Source of the DNA: Anaeramoeba flamelloides | Taxonomy: Eukaryota > Metamonada > Anaeramoebidae | Reading direction: 5' to 3' | DNA length: 64,000 bases | NCBI GenBank assembly: GCA_027625915.1 | Contig: JANTQA010000036.1 | Coordinates: 10,065,001-10,129,000, forward strand | Part shown: piece after piece, positions 42,057-53,552 of the stretch | Layout of the letters: each line of letters starts with the position of its first letter | How positions within the stretch are numbered: position 1 is the stretch's first letter | The notes under the pieces: generated by a model | Told to the model about the DNA's origin: nothing | What the model saw: only the letters and a program-made list of their open reading frames with translations | Databases searched by the model: none | Made by a program: the position numbers and the translations under genes

Positions 42057-45000
42057 TTTGAATTTGTTTGAAAAAATAAGTAAAAAATGATTAGGATTTT
42101 TTTTAATCTAAATTTTTTATCTTTCAATTTTCAAATTTTTTTAAATCTAGTTTTTCATTGGAATTAATAAAAGACCTTATTTTGACTCACTCTTTCATAT
42201 AGGATTTTCGATTCTATTACTTTTTAATTAGTAAAAGATATTTCATATTTCCGATAAAAAAAAGTCATTTTTTGAAAAAGTATTTTTTTTTTAATAAAAT
42301 GTTATCTTGTTATGTGATTTATTCCTACCAAGGAGAAGTAGAGGATTAAAATACCACGTTATTGAATATAAATCATATTAATATTCGATTGTTCAAATTT
42401 CTCATTAAATTCGTGAGTAAAGAGTTTTCTGGGATGATAAAATCAATAAGCGAATAGCTTGGAAATAGTAAAAATTCGAGCATTTTTTGAAAAAAATAGA
42501 CATTTCAATCAAATTTTTATGGACGAATTACCAACTTATGGAATTCAATTTTGGAAAACATCTTTTTTAAATTTGTAGCGGAATATTGGTTCACTGTTGA
42601 AAAAATAATTTTTTTTTTCCAATATTAGAGAATAAACTCTTTGATTTTTTATACAAAATATTTTTATATATTTGGAATATATTTTTAAAACATCTAGTTT
42701 AGGAGATAGGAAACTATAATATTCTATTCTTTGTGTTATTATGCCAATTATTCTTGATTAAATCTCGAAATTAAACTGATTAAAAAATATTACTTTTGAA
42801 GGTGGTTAAATATAAGGTTATTAGAGACTGTAATGGTATTCTTTTTGGTTTAGGTTTGGGAATACAATTATAAATTAAAAATTTAGAAAAAATCATAATT
42901 TTGAATGACAATCTTTCCTAAAAAATCCAAAAATTGATTTTTCATTGTCTTTTATACTATTTCCAGAACAATTTTGTAAATTTATTTTATAATATCTTTG
43001 TTAAAATTCAATAAAGATCATTACAATTTAAATACTCAATTTCATTATTCTCCTTAAATTGATTCTAATAAATAAATTTATATATTTACGAGAATTACTT
43101 ACATTAAATAAATTAATTTTTTTTAATCTTAATTTAACAGATATTTTTCAACTCTGAAAATTGTGATTATTTTTTTCTTTTATTTGTTAAAAAATTTTTT
43201 TCCTAATAGCAACTATCGAGATAAATTTCCAATGGTATAGAAATCAAATAACATCATTATATTAATTAAAAATTATTTTGAGTCTTTGACAGATTTCCTA
43301 TTTTCCATTCAAACAAGCTGTGGCTCATTTTATATAAAAAGTTTCTGCAAATAACTACTTATTTTTTTTTTTATTGTAATTTGTGTTTTAGTTCATGAAA
43401 AGGATGTACTAACATCATATAAGCAATTTACAAATTTGAATTTATTTTTTTGAAATGAAAATATCACATGTTTCCAATATAGTAAGGAAAAAACAACCAA
43501 TTATTTTTATTATCAATTAAGTTAATTCTTGAAAATGGTAAAAATATTTTTAGTTTTCTTTTTGAAAGTATTGATTTATAAAGAAAAATATTTGGTTTTG
43601 TTAGTATTTTTCATCATTAATATTCCATTTTAATATATCAACAAATATAATTAATTTAGGTAAAGGTGATTAAATATTTCGAAAATTTGCTCGATTTTTT
43701 ACAAAAGTTTAAAAAATTTAGATCTATAAAGTAAATAATTTTTTTTTTTTTAAAATTTGAATAAAGTACTTTTGACTTTAAAAATAAATGAAAAAAAATT
43801 CTAAAAAAATTTTCAATTCAAACAAATTTGTTTAAATGATCAAATTGTCTTTTATTCATTAGAAACATGATAATAATTTAAATCTTTTTTTGAATTATAA
43901 AAAAATGATTTTGTATTTTTCGATAAAATTCCTCAAATATCTTCAAGAAAATTTTATATTTAAAAATCGATTTTTATCTTGGAACAAAAACACAATTTAT
44001 TAGTAAAATTTGTAAACTGCTTTAAAAATTTAATATTTATAAATATATTTTTCAAAAAAAAAAAAAATTCTTTAATATGTCGAATAAATCATTTTATTTT
44101 GGATAACCCAAAGAATTATCCCAAAACAGAAATTTCAATACTTTATATTCACATTTTCAGCAATATATACTGTTTATTGTGGAACAATCATAGATATGGA
44201 AATAATAAAGAAATATTTTTATTTTTATTATTATTGAAGAAGTATAAATTAGACTTAAAAAACCCGTTAACTTAAATATCCTCTCAGGTAAATTAAGTGT
44301 AAAATCAGAGAATTCATGATTTTTCAATGAGAAGAAATACCAATTGTTTTTATTATGAAAAAGAAAAAGAAAGAAATTGAAAAGAAAAACAGAAAATAAA
44401 AAGAAATTTAATAAAGGTTTATAAACAAATTAAATAAAAAATACACTCTTTAATTAAGAAAACTCAAAATGAATACCATGTTACTTTTTGCTACTATAAT
44501 TTAATTTTTTAATTGATTATGAATTTTTTTTTTTAAAAAAGTATTTTTACAGTTGTTATCATTTTTTTTTATCTTGTTTATCCTTACTCTGGGGAAGTTC
44601 TTTATCTTTAATTGTGCATTAAATGCAAATTACTCATACTTTCGTCTCTTATTATACCAGTATTGGCAAGCAACACTAAATATTTTTCCTTTATAACTCT
44701 CATTCTTCATAAAAATCAATTCGCAAAAGAAAAAAAATAAAAAATAATCAACTATTTTTGTAAAGCAAAAATAATCAAAAAATTTGAAAAAAAAAAACCG
44801 ATTATAGTTCAAATGGGTTTGGAAGGTTCTGTAAGACTTTTTTATAGTGGAGAAAATTGTTATTTTGAAACTATTCTTCATTTCTATTTTTTTTTTTCTT
44901 TTAATTCCAATTTTATTTATTATTACCCCACTTGTGACAAATGTGAAGTTATTCTACATTACAATAAATCAAAAAAACTTATTATTTTATTGCTAAACTC

Positions 45001-45851
45001 TATTTCAAAATCAATGGCGAATTAAAAATCAAATTTTAATGAAAAATATTTTTAATAATTGAAGTTATAGATTATAATATAAAAATTTCGATTTTAATAT
45101 TCAGTTCTATACTCAAGAGATATTTATTTTTCTTCTAAAAATAAAAGAAAAATTTAATAAAAAAAACAGTTAAAAAAAAATTGGGCCATTTATTTTGAAA
45201 GAAGCATTACATAAAAAATAGAAATTTTAAAAAATTAATAAAACCCATTTATAGATTCTCCTTCCATTTGAATAACTAAATCTAATCTCTTTTTCATATT
45301 TGAAACCAATTTTTTCATTAATTCATCTATTACAATCCAAATTTTCATTTTCATTTTCCATTTTAACAAAATACTGTGGAAAAAATAAAAAAGAGAAAAA
45401 ATATTTTATTTGCAAACCTTTCATTGTGAGGGGAAAAACTTCAAAACAATACAAATACAATTCAAAATTCAAATGTGACATGGGTAATTTATTATGAAAT
45501 TTAGTTTATTTCAATATCGTATTATTATTTAATAATTTTTTTTTTTGTACGAGATATAATTAAAAATAAAAAAGAAAAATATTTACCTCAAAAAAAAATG
45601 AAAACAAGTTATCGAAGAAAACCCTATCAAATATGCTTTGTTATTGGATTTTAATAGAGCACTATTTTTTTCTTTGCTCTTTTTTTTAAATTAAAACGAA
45701 TAAAAATTTTTCTCAAAAAAGGATTTGGAAAATCAAATGAAGGATTATTTTTATTGTTGTGTTTTAGGAATTTTTTCAAAGTTTTTGGTATTATTATGAA
45801 ATATTTTTTTCTATAATTGTATAATGGTTAGAAATCTTAATATTTTTGATA
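42057..45851. other. AT-rich intergenic region
   Basis: 3.8 kb between the adaptin start and the 3' end of the coiled-coil gene. Small ORFs (43979-44275, 44630-44881, 44813-45025) have no recognisable product and AT-rich random composition. A short block near 44240-44320 (AAGTATAAATTAGACTT, TTAAGTGTAAAATCA) resembles 52170-52250. Nothing else seen. Confidence 0.5.
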
Positions 45852-48800
45852 TTAATTTTTCAAGGATAACCCTCCAAACATATCAAAAGATTCGTCATTT
45901 TTATTACCCACTGTTTCTTCTTCATTCTTCACATTTTCTTCTTTCTCCGATTGGTTGTCTTTGTCAGCTTCTTTTTCGTTGTCTTTACTTTCCTCTTCAC
46001 CACTTGCATCTTTTTCATCTTCATCCTCCTCATCGTTCTCTAATTTTTCTTCGCCGTCTTCCACCTCTTCTTGCAATGGCTCTTCATTCTCACCATCAAC
46101 ATCTTCGTCATCAGTCTCATCACTCTCTTCGTCATCATTATCCCCGCCATCTTCATCATCCCCTTCCTCATTCTCGACATTATCGCCTTCTTCATCATCA
46201 TTTTTTGAATAATTTTCTTGAGAATATGTCAATTCTTTATTTAAAGCTTCTAATTGGGATTTGTATTTGTCATAATCCTTATTTAATTCAGATGCTAATT
46301 GGTAATCTTCATTCGATACGGCTTGATTGATTTTATTATCAATTTCTTCAATCAATTCATTTGTTTTCTCAATATCTTTTTGGACAATTTCAGGACTTCT
46401 ATTCGATTGAATTGATGTTTCAATTTTAATTTTATTTTGGTCTTTGTCTGTATTCTCATTCTCATTTTCATTTCCATTCTCATTCTCATCTTTATTCTCA
46501 TTCCCATTCCCATTCTCATTCTCGTCCTCATCCTCATCCTCATTTGTTTGGTTTTTTTCTGTTAATAATAATATCTCAGCTTGGCAAGTATTTAATTCAA
46601 TTTGTAAGGTTTCTTGATCAAATTTATAAAAAATGTTGGCATTGAAAATTGATTGGAAATCAACATCCAAGTTATCAATATTTTCTGAAACATTATTTGG
46701 GTCTTTATTGAATGACAATTCCTTTTCAAGTAATTCTTTCAATTTGATTTCCTTCAGTTTCAATTGCTTTAAATTTTGTTTTTCGATTTTGCTTGTGGTT
46801 TTTTGAAGTTTGGATTCAATTGCACTCAATTGGAATTTATCTTTCACCAATTGCTTTTGTTTAATATCCAAAATATCTACATTTTTTTGTAATTCAGTTT
46901 TTTTTTCTTCCATTTCAATTTTTAAATTTTCAATTTCCTTACTAATAACATGCGCTTGATGGAAGTCTCTACCAGAAATAGCCAATTTTTTGACTTGGTC
47001 CAATTCAGGAATTCTATTTTCATTTGCCTTGATTGAGTTTTTCAATGAATTGGTTTTATTATTTAACGTGATCACTTCAGTGGTTAACTTTTTGATACTA
47101 TTTTCAAGATTGGATAGCTTGCTTTGCAAATCTCTAATTTCTTTAATTTGATTATTTTTTAATTCCAATTCTTCTTCGATTTTCATTTTATAACCCTCCA
47201 CTTGATGTGTTTTTTCGTTAATTGTATCTATATTATCTTGAATTTTTGTAATTTGTACCTGAACTAAGTTTATTGATTTTTTTAACCCCTTTTTTTTTTC
47301 TTCAATTTGATTCAGATTATTTTCCAATCTTATTTTTAATTTTTCTAATTTTTTATTTTCAGAATCAATTTCCTTTTGCCTCCTTTGCAGTAATTTCTTT
47401 TCTTTAGTAATTTCTCTAATTTTTTTCTCAAACTTTTGTTTAATTTTTTCCAATTCATGTTGGAACTCACTCAATTTCAATTCCTCATTCTTCTTTTGCT
47501 GCTGTAACGTTTGCAACTGTAATTGCAAATCTTGAATCTCCTCATCAAGCTGTTCAATATTTTCCCTTTTTTCAGTAATCTTTCCATTCAATTCGAGCGT
47601 GTCTTCATCAATATTGTTTTGTAAATCTCTTTCCTGATCTTCTGTCTTTTGCGTGTCATCCTCAAATACTTCTTGCTTTTGCTCAAGATATTGCTCCTTT
47701 TCAAGAATTGCTTTTTCTAAATCTTCAATAATCCTATTGGAATGGCTGTTGTATTCTTCAGATCTTCGATCCTTGCGGTTCTGTATCGATTTAAATTGGC
47801 TTTCCTTTTTATCTAAAAATTTGATTAATTGATTCATGATTTTTAATTTCCTTTTTTGGAATTCATCCAAAATCTTATATTTCTTAGTTAGCTCATCGGT
47901 TTCATTTTTGATCGTTTCAGAATATTCTTTATTCTTTTCAGACAATTCGACGGCTAATTGGTAATCTTCGTTTTCAGTGGCCAATTCCTGTGCAGCTTCG
48001 TTTTGTTTAATAGAGTTTTGACAATTCGAGATATTTTCCAAAATCTTTTTCTTTTCGGCAAATAAATTATTTGTTTTCTTTTGGATTTTTTCGAATTCCT
48101 TCAAATATGTTTTATATTTGATTTCTCCTTCCTTTTCAACCTTTTTTAATTCTTTCTTTGTTGATTCTTCTAATTCTTTGCCTAATTCTCTTTTGTCAGA
48201 GCTTTGGCTTATGATTTCATTTCCCTCATCAAAGACAGTCTCATTCTTCATGTCCTCTTCACTTGGACTTTCGCTTTCACTTTCATCGTTACTATTGTTT
48301 TGCTTTTCGCTGTAGCTTGAATTTTCCGTTTCGCCTTTGTTCTCGAATTCATTTCCCTTCTCATCCACATTTTGTTCTTTCAAACCAAGATCTTGTGTTT
48401 GTTTTTTTGTTTTTTTTTTAGTGGTTGGCTCTTCATTATCTTTTGCTTGAAACATTTGCTCAAAATAACTTTGGCTACTATTATTCTCTACGCTTGTTTG
48501 GTTTGTTTCTATTTCTGTTTCTGTTTCTGTTTTTGTTTCTGTTTTTGTTTCTGTTTCTATTTTTGTTTCTGTATCTGTTTCTGTTTCTGTTTCTTTTCTT
48601 GTTTCATCTTTTGTTTCTGTTTCTACTTTTTGATTTTCTTCTTTGTCTTCGCTGTTGTTGTTTGTAACAACTTTTATGTTGTTGTTACCAGTTAAATTCA
48701 AATTCTTTTGCTTTGTTTTTTTCTCATTTTCTTCAGAGATCTCACGATTTTTATTCCCTAAACGTAGCCTTGATGTCCTTTTTTTCTTTTTTCTTTTTGG

Positions 48801-49358
48801 GGTTGTTGAACTTTTTTTATTATCCTTATTAATAGATCGAATGTTACGGGTTCCTTTTACAGTTTTTGTGTTTGTTTTTGCCTTTGGTTGTGGTGAAGTC
48901 TTTGGATCGGGTTTTGGAGGCTCACTGTTTGTGATAAAAGAAAAGGAACTTTGTGTTTGTGTTTGGTTAGAATTTGGCTCGTTATTCTTCTCAGTAGTAG
49001 ACGAAGGATAATTTGGTGTGTCTTTGTTTTGTGTTTTTTGTGTTGTTTCATTTGGATTGTTTGTTGATGTTGGGTGATTTTTTTCACTTATTTTTTTTGG
49101 TGTTGTTTCTGCGTTTTGGCTCATTGTCGAAATATCCAAACCAGAAAAAAGATCTTGCATCCCTCCTGTATTTTCTTGTGTTTGTTTGATCTTTGGGGAT
49201 TGTGTCGTTTTTGGCTTTGTTTTATTTTTTGGAGTTCTTTTTGTTTGTTCTTTAGGTTTTGTCATCTCAACAGGTTTTGTTATCTTTTTTTGTTGAACTT
49301 TGGGTTCGTTTTCAACTTTTGGTTTTGTGCTACTTTTTTTCCGAAACCAACGAGACAT
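45852..49358 (-). CDS. Large coiled-coil protein with UVR-like motifs and DLF/FGGL end motifs
   Basis: Single exon, 1168 aa, ATG at 49356-49358 (MSRWFRKKSSTKP); the frame is open upstream only to a TTG, so that extension is rejected. Residues 1-330 are basic and Lys/Thr/Pro/Gln-rich, with an ETETET-type acidic repeat encoded by 48480-48620. Residues about 340-1040 are long coiled coil. Three copies of a UVR-like helical hairpin sit near 456-480 (NEDYQLAVELSEKNKEY), 791-815 (GRDFHQAHVISKEIENLKI) and 1012-1040 (NEDYQLASELNKDYDKY). The tail (about 1045-1150) is Asp/Glu-rich. The protein begins near DLFSGLDIS (69-77) and ends DMFGGLSLKN, two similar short peptides of the kind that bind adaptor appendages. 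I cannot assign a named family; a scaffold or tether is the likely role. The next gene downstream (adaptin) may be coincidental. Confidence 0.75.
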   Translation of the reverse strand: MSRWFRKKSSTKPKVENEPKVQQKKITKPVEMTKPKEQTKRTPKNKTKPKTTQSPKIKQTQENTGGMQDLFSGLDISTMSQNAETTPKKISEKNHPTSTNNPNETTQKTQNKDTPNYPSSTTEKNNEPNSNQTQTQSSFSFITNSEPPKPDPKTSPQPKAKTNTKTVKGTRNIRSINKDNKKSSTTPKRKKKKRTSRLRLGNKNREISEENEKKTKQKNLNLTGNNNIKVVTNNNSEDKEENQKVETETKDETRKETETETDTETKIETETKTETKTETETEIETNQTSVENNSSQSYFEQMFQAKDNEEPTTKKKTKKQTQDLGLKEQNVDEKGNEFENKGETENSSYSEKQNNSNDESESESPSEEDMKNETVFDEGNEIISQSSDKRELGKELEESTKKELKKVEKEGEIKYKTYLKEFEKIQKKTNNLFAEKKKILENISNCQNSIKQNEAAQELATENEDYQLAVELSEKNKEYSETIKNETDELTKKYKILDEFQKRKLKIMNQLIKFLDKKESQFKSIQNRKDRRSEEYNSHSNRIIEDLEKAILEKEQYLEQKQEVFEDDTQKTEDQERDLQNNIDEDTLELNGKITEKRENIEQLDEEIQDLQLQLQTLQQQKKNEELKLSEFQHELEKIKQKFEKKIREITKEKKLLQRRQKEIDSENKKLEKLKIRLENNLNQIEEKKKGLKKSINLVQVQITKIQDNIDTINEKTHQVEGYKMKIEEELELKNNQIKEIRDLQSKLSNLENSIKKLTTEVITLNNKTNSLKNSIKANENRIPELDQVKKLAISGRDFHQAHVISKEIENLKIEMEEKKTELQKNVDILDIKQKQLVKDKFQLSAIESKLQKTTSKIEKQNLKQLKLKEIKLKELLEKELSFNKDPNNVSENIDNLDVDFQSIFNANIFYKFDQETLQIELNTCQAEILLLTEKNQTNEDEDEDENENGNGNENKDENENGNENENENTDKDQNKIKIETSIQSNRSPEIVQKDIEKTNELIEEIDNKINQAVSNEDYQLASELNKDYDKYKSQLEALNKELTYSQENYSKNDDEEGDNVENEEGDDEDGGDNDDEESDETDDEDVDGENEEPLQEEVEDGEEKLENDEEDEDEKDASGEEESKDNEKEADKDNQSEKEENVKNEEETVGNKNDESFDMFGGLSLKN

Positions 49359-50412
49359 CAGCAAATAAATGAAAAAAACTTTGTTTGTTTGATAAAAAAA
49401 AAAGTAATTCAAAAAATGATTTCGATGAAGATTTCCATTAAATTATGCAAAGTAATTTGAGACAAATCGACTCAAATATCAAAATAATCGAATACAGACG
49501 AAGTTTTGTTTTTTTTCTTTTTTAGACTTGTTTTGAAAATTCTTAATTTTTGTCGTAAAAATTTCTTCTGAAATGTCTGGTTTTCAATCGTTTTTTTGCA
49601 ATGGATATTGTTTTGGAGCTTGAATTCATGAGATAATAAAAAAGAGAATTTTCAATTTTAAATATTTTTCTTTTTCTCTTTTTTTTTAAGGAATGCTGTT
49701 CTTGAAAGATCAAAAAAGATTATTAGTTTGTCTTGTGATTTGTAATTGACAATTTATTGATTTACTTTTTATAAGATATTGTAAATGTCCCAAAAATATT
49801 CTAATAAAAAAAATGTGATGAAATCGCTAAAATATTCAAAAAATTGAATTTGCAAAAAAAATTAATGAGTATTTTTCATTTTTCTGTTATTTTAATATAA
49901 AAAAGAATTTATCATTTGGAAAGAACAGGAAGCAGGAAAAAAAGAGATAAACAGTTTTTAATTGGGAACTTATTTGAAAACGAAAAGTTAAATCAATTAA
50001 AAAGAAAAAAGAAATTAACTTCAAATAATAATCCATTGTCTTATTATCAAGCAAACCAACAAACAACATATTAAGTCTCATTTTATATCAAAATCTGTTA
50101 GTGTGGTTTTGGAGATCGCAAAAAGGTCAATCTTTCAGCATATTTTTAATAATGGATCAATCAAAGAAAAACCCATAAAAAAAAGATAGTATTAAGGACT
50201 ATTCGAATTTTATACTCGGTGAGGGTTGAAATAAAATAACATAAACTGAAAAAAAGCTTTAAAAGACAATGGGTGGATGAAAAGTCCAAATATTGCAATT
50301 TTTGGAATTTTTGGGATTTTGATTGATTTTGTTTGAAAATCATTTATTGATCCAAAAAGTTTTTGAATTTTCCTAACAAAACAAGGCAAAACTAAAAAGC
50401 AATTTTTTTTAA

Positions 50413-50513
50413 TATTAAGAAAATGCCACTCCACTTTCTTTTCAAGTATATTTATACTCTCTCGCTACACTCTAACATACTTGAAAAGAAATTTGAGTGG
50501 CATTTTCCTAATT
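50413..50513. repeat. Isolated long hairpin (about 33-bp arms)
   Basis: Left arm AAGAAAATGCCACTC, three unpaired bases, TTTCTTTTCAAGTA; right arm TACTTGAAAAGAAA, three bases, GAGTGGCATTTTCCT. The loop is about 30 nt (50449-50478). Only about four mismatches in the stem. Could be a very small MITE or a hairpin RNA gene; no other copy was found in this window. Confidence 0.7.
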
Positions 50514-52299
50514 AAATTTTTTTCTTCAAAATTTTTTTCTTCAAAATTGGTGAGGATAATTTGGATTTGATGAAGGAAAATTGTTTTTTGCACAACTCAA
50601 AATTTTCCAAAAAAAACCTAAAATTTTCAAGTTAGCAAGATCCCTGAGATCAAGTATCTTTTAAGTCTATAAATATGTTACTAGGTGGAAAAGAGTATCC
50701 ACTAAGCATAAAATTCGACTAATCCCAAAGAAAACAGATTTTGTGTTGAATACTTCATTTTTTCTTTATTTATTAATTTATTTATTCCTTTATGAATTGA
50801 TCTTACTTTGAATTTTCCTTAAGATTCGCAATTAAAAACCATGTTTTAGTTTTTTTACCAAATGATTTGTATATTTTATAAATCCTTTTTTTTAAAAAAC
50901 TAATTTTTCATAGAACCTTTGAGAAATTTTGAAAGAAGTAACAAAATAATCTTGAAAATTCACAAAAATATTTTTTATTTTTTTGTTCACTTTTCTTTGT
51001 TTGAAAATTTTTTTCTGAGTTTTGAAGAAAGAATTTCATTGTTATAAATACAAGTAAAACTTGTAAATTAATTGAAAACAAGATCGGAGTTGGAAAAAAA
51101 ATCTTTTACAAGTTGGTTTATAAGATATATAAAAATGGATATTGAACAAAATTGTTGAGAACCTAATTTTTTTGAATTTATCAAAATTAACAATTTTTTT
51201 TTGGAAATTAAAAATAAAAAAATAAAATAAAAAGGAAAAAAACTTTCTTTATTTGTTTTCGACATATTAAAAAAAATATAAAGAATGTGTTAAATGCACA
51301 CTATAAAGTTTTTAACTGGAAAATAATTAAACCACTTAATTTGAAACACTGTTGTTAATTCTTTTTAAGATATATCCTTTTCTTGTGTTTTTAAAAGCAA
51401 TATTAATACAGTTTTTGTTATTTCTATTAATATTTCTGTTTCTTATTGAAGGTTGGGAATCTGATTTGTTTTTTTTTTTTATGTGTTTGTGTTTTCATAT
51501 CAAATGAATATGACTATTTGTTTTTATTATTCTCACCCCCACCCCCTAAAAGCATAAATACAAGATCGTTGTTATTGTGTTTATTTTTTCCTTTTTCATT
51601 TCCAGTGAATTCACTTTTTTTATGGTATATTATAATAATCATGTAATTCATTCTTTTTTTGGTCAATATTTGATTTTTTTTTTTTTTTTTGTAGGAACTG
51701 TTTTAGATTTTGATTAGTTTGTTGAATCATATTCCAATTCTTTGATTTATTTTGAAAAAAAAAAGAAATGAATAATTAAAAAAAATCTTGATTTTTAAAA
51801 AAGTTTAGTTGGGCAGAATGAAATTTTGGTAAAAAAGATAAAAGATTGAAACTGTCCTTCAATAACCAAAAAAAAAAAAAAAAAAAAACCACAACAAAGG
51901 TTGTGTATTAGTAACAACTAAAAAAAATTCCCAAATTTTGGATCATAAAAAAAAAATCTCTGAACAAGATTGTTTTTTTTTTATTATTTCGAAGTTTTGT
52001 GAGGTTTTTTCTTCTTTTCCAAGTCTATAACGAAAAATGAGATGACATGTATAATTATTTTTCCAATTACTCAATTTTGGAAATGAAATTTTCAGAAAAT
52101 ATTAAAAAAAATGTTACAAAACAAAAATAAGTGTAATTATCGATATTAAAAAAAAAGTATTTTTTTTTTATTATTATCGAATAAGTGTAAATTAAACTCT
52201 ATATGTTGATAAACTTAAATTCCCCTATAAGAAATTTAAGCGTAAAATCATTGATTTCACTATTATTATTTATGAAAATAGTTTCAAACTGTCTTGATT

Positions 52300-52600
52300 T
52301 AAAATTAATTCTTTAAGATTTATATATTTTAATTTGTTGAATATTATTCTATCTTCTTTATAGAAAGAAAATACCCATAAAAAACTATCAATATTTTCTA
52401 TAATTTCCTTCTGCTTCATATTTTAAACATAATGACAAAAATTTATTTGAATTTTTATTGATTGCATAGTAATATCTACTTAAGCTATTAGTAAATAATC
52501 TGACTTTTAGAATTGTTGATTGAAGGATTACTCATATATTTTTGTGTTTTAAATGAATCGTTTTTTGGTTTTTAATTATTGTGAAATATTGTTGTGGAGT
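52300..52600 (-). mobile_element. Short LINE C-terminal fragment
   Basis: The minus strand near 52455-52525 reads LFTNSLSRYYYAINKNSNKF, resembling NFTNYLNRYSYVMNKNKSKY of the 31-kb LINE remnant, with following positions roughly collinear. Multiple stops; a decayed piece. Confidence 0.5.
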
Positions 52601-52619
52601 GTCATCAAGTGTCATAGAG

Positions 52620-53380
52620 TTCAGCCAAGTGCCTAGCTTTTTTTAATTTTATAGATTAAATTCTAGAATTCAAAAAACCCAATGGCAGGTTTCTTGGGGT
52701 TTTCTATTTATTTGTTAAGTTTCCTAGGTTTTCATGAGGTTTTATGTTTTATCAGTTAAGTGTTCTAGGCTTTTTTGAGGTTTTTTATTTATTTGTGAAG
52801 TGTTCTACAGTCAGTTTCACTTTTAAGACACAAACTTTCAACAAAATTTAAGGCACAAAAAAATCTCAAATTAAAGCACATTTTTTGGAAATTGTTTTTT
52901 TTACAATTTATTTTACTAGAATTTGAATTTTGTACCTTAATTTGAGATTTTTTTTTTTGCCTTAAATTTCATAGAAAGTTTGTGTCTTAAAAGTGAAACT
53001 GACTGTAGGTTTTTTTTACTTTTTGAAATAAACAGAAAATTTTAATAAATTTTCAGTTTATTACAAAAAGTTAAAAAAACCTAACGAAAATATATTGATT
53101 TTCCAAAGAAATCAGAAAACTCAAAAAAAAATTTATCGAAAGTATTTTTTAATTTAAGAAATAAAACAAAAATTTATAAATTTTCAGTTTATTACTTAAA
53201 TTAAAAGAAAAACTAAAGGTGCTTTTCCAGAATTCAAAATAATAGAGTAAATTCTTTCATTGTACCCAATTCTTTTAAATTTTGGAAAACCTAACAGGTT
53301 TTTTTCTAATTTACAATACTCAAGTAAAAATCAAAGATTTTACTCAATTCTTTCAAATCGAAAAAAAAAAAACTAAATTT
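52620..53380. repeat. Palindrome-array element F2, split by MITE W3
   Basis: Chain of imperfect palindromes built from the modules seen in F1 and F3: GTGCCTAGC, CCTAGGTTTTC..GAGGTTTT, TTCTAGG and AAAACCTAACG boundaries. Stems include TAGGTTTTTTTTACTTTTTG paired with AAAAAGTTAAAAAAACCTAA (53006-53088), and GCTTTTCCAGAATTCAAAA paired with TTTTAAATTTTGGAAAACC (53220-53295). Non-coding. Confidence 0.6.
52808..53005. mobile_element. MITE family W, copy W3, inserted in a palindrome array
   Basis: 198 bp, CAGTCAGTTTCACTTTTAAG to the complementary end, TA at 52806-52807 and 53006-53007. Removing the element and one TA restores GTGTTCTAGGTTTTTTTTAC, which matches the unbroken unit GTGTCCTAGGTTTTTTTTAC at 56111-56130. 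This directly supports TA target duplication. Confidence 0.88.
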
Positions 53381-53552
53381 TGAAAGATGAAATTAATTTC
53401 CTGCCTTCAAAAAAAAAAAAAAAAAAAAAAAATTAAATTTTCATTTTAAAAAAGATTTTTAAAAAAAAAGCAAAACATAAAAAAAAAAAAAAAAAAAACC
53501 AACTTTTTCAATAATGGATTGTCAATATTCATTATAATAAGGTGAATAATAT

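Larger units (their letters stand above)
49359..53552. other. Intergenic region with hairpin, LINE piece and palindrome array
   Basis: Between the coiled-coil start and the cullin stop. Contains a block shared with 16890-16990 (50098-50180), a strong hairpin (50413-50513), a LINE fragment (about 52300-52600), palindrome array F2 with MITE W3 inside (52620-53380), and long A runs at 53410-53500. No gene seen. Confidence 0.5.

Noticed and set aside
43979-45025. Small ORFs as possible genes
   Set aside because: AT-rich, no recognisable domain, no splice partner found.
49359-49412. 18-residue N-terminal extension of the coiled-coil protein
   Set aside because: Starts at TTG and is AT-rich leader sequence; ATG at 49356-49358 gives a normal start.
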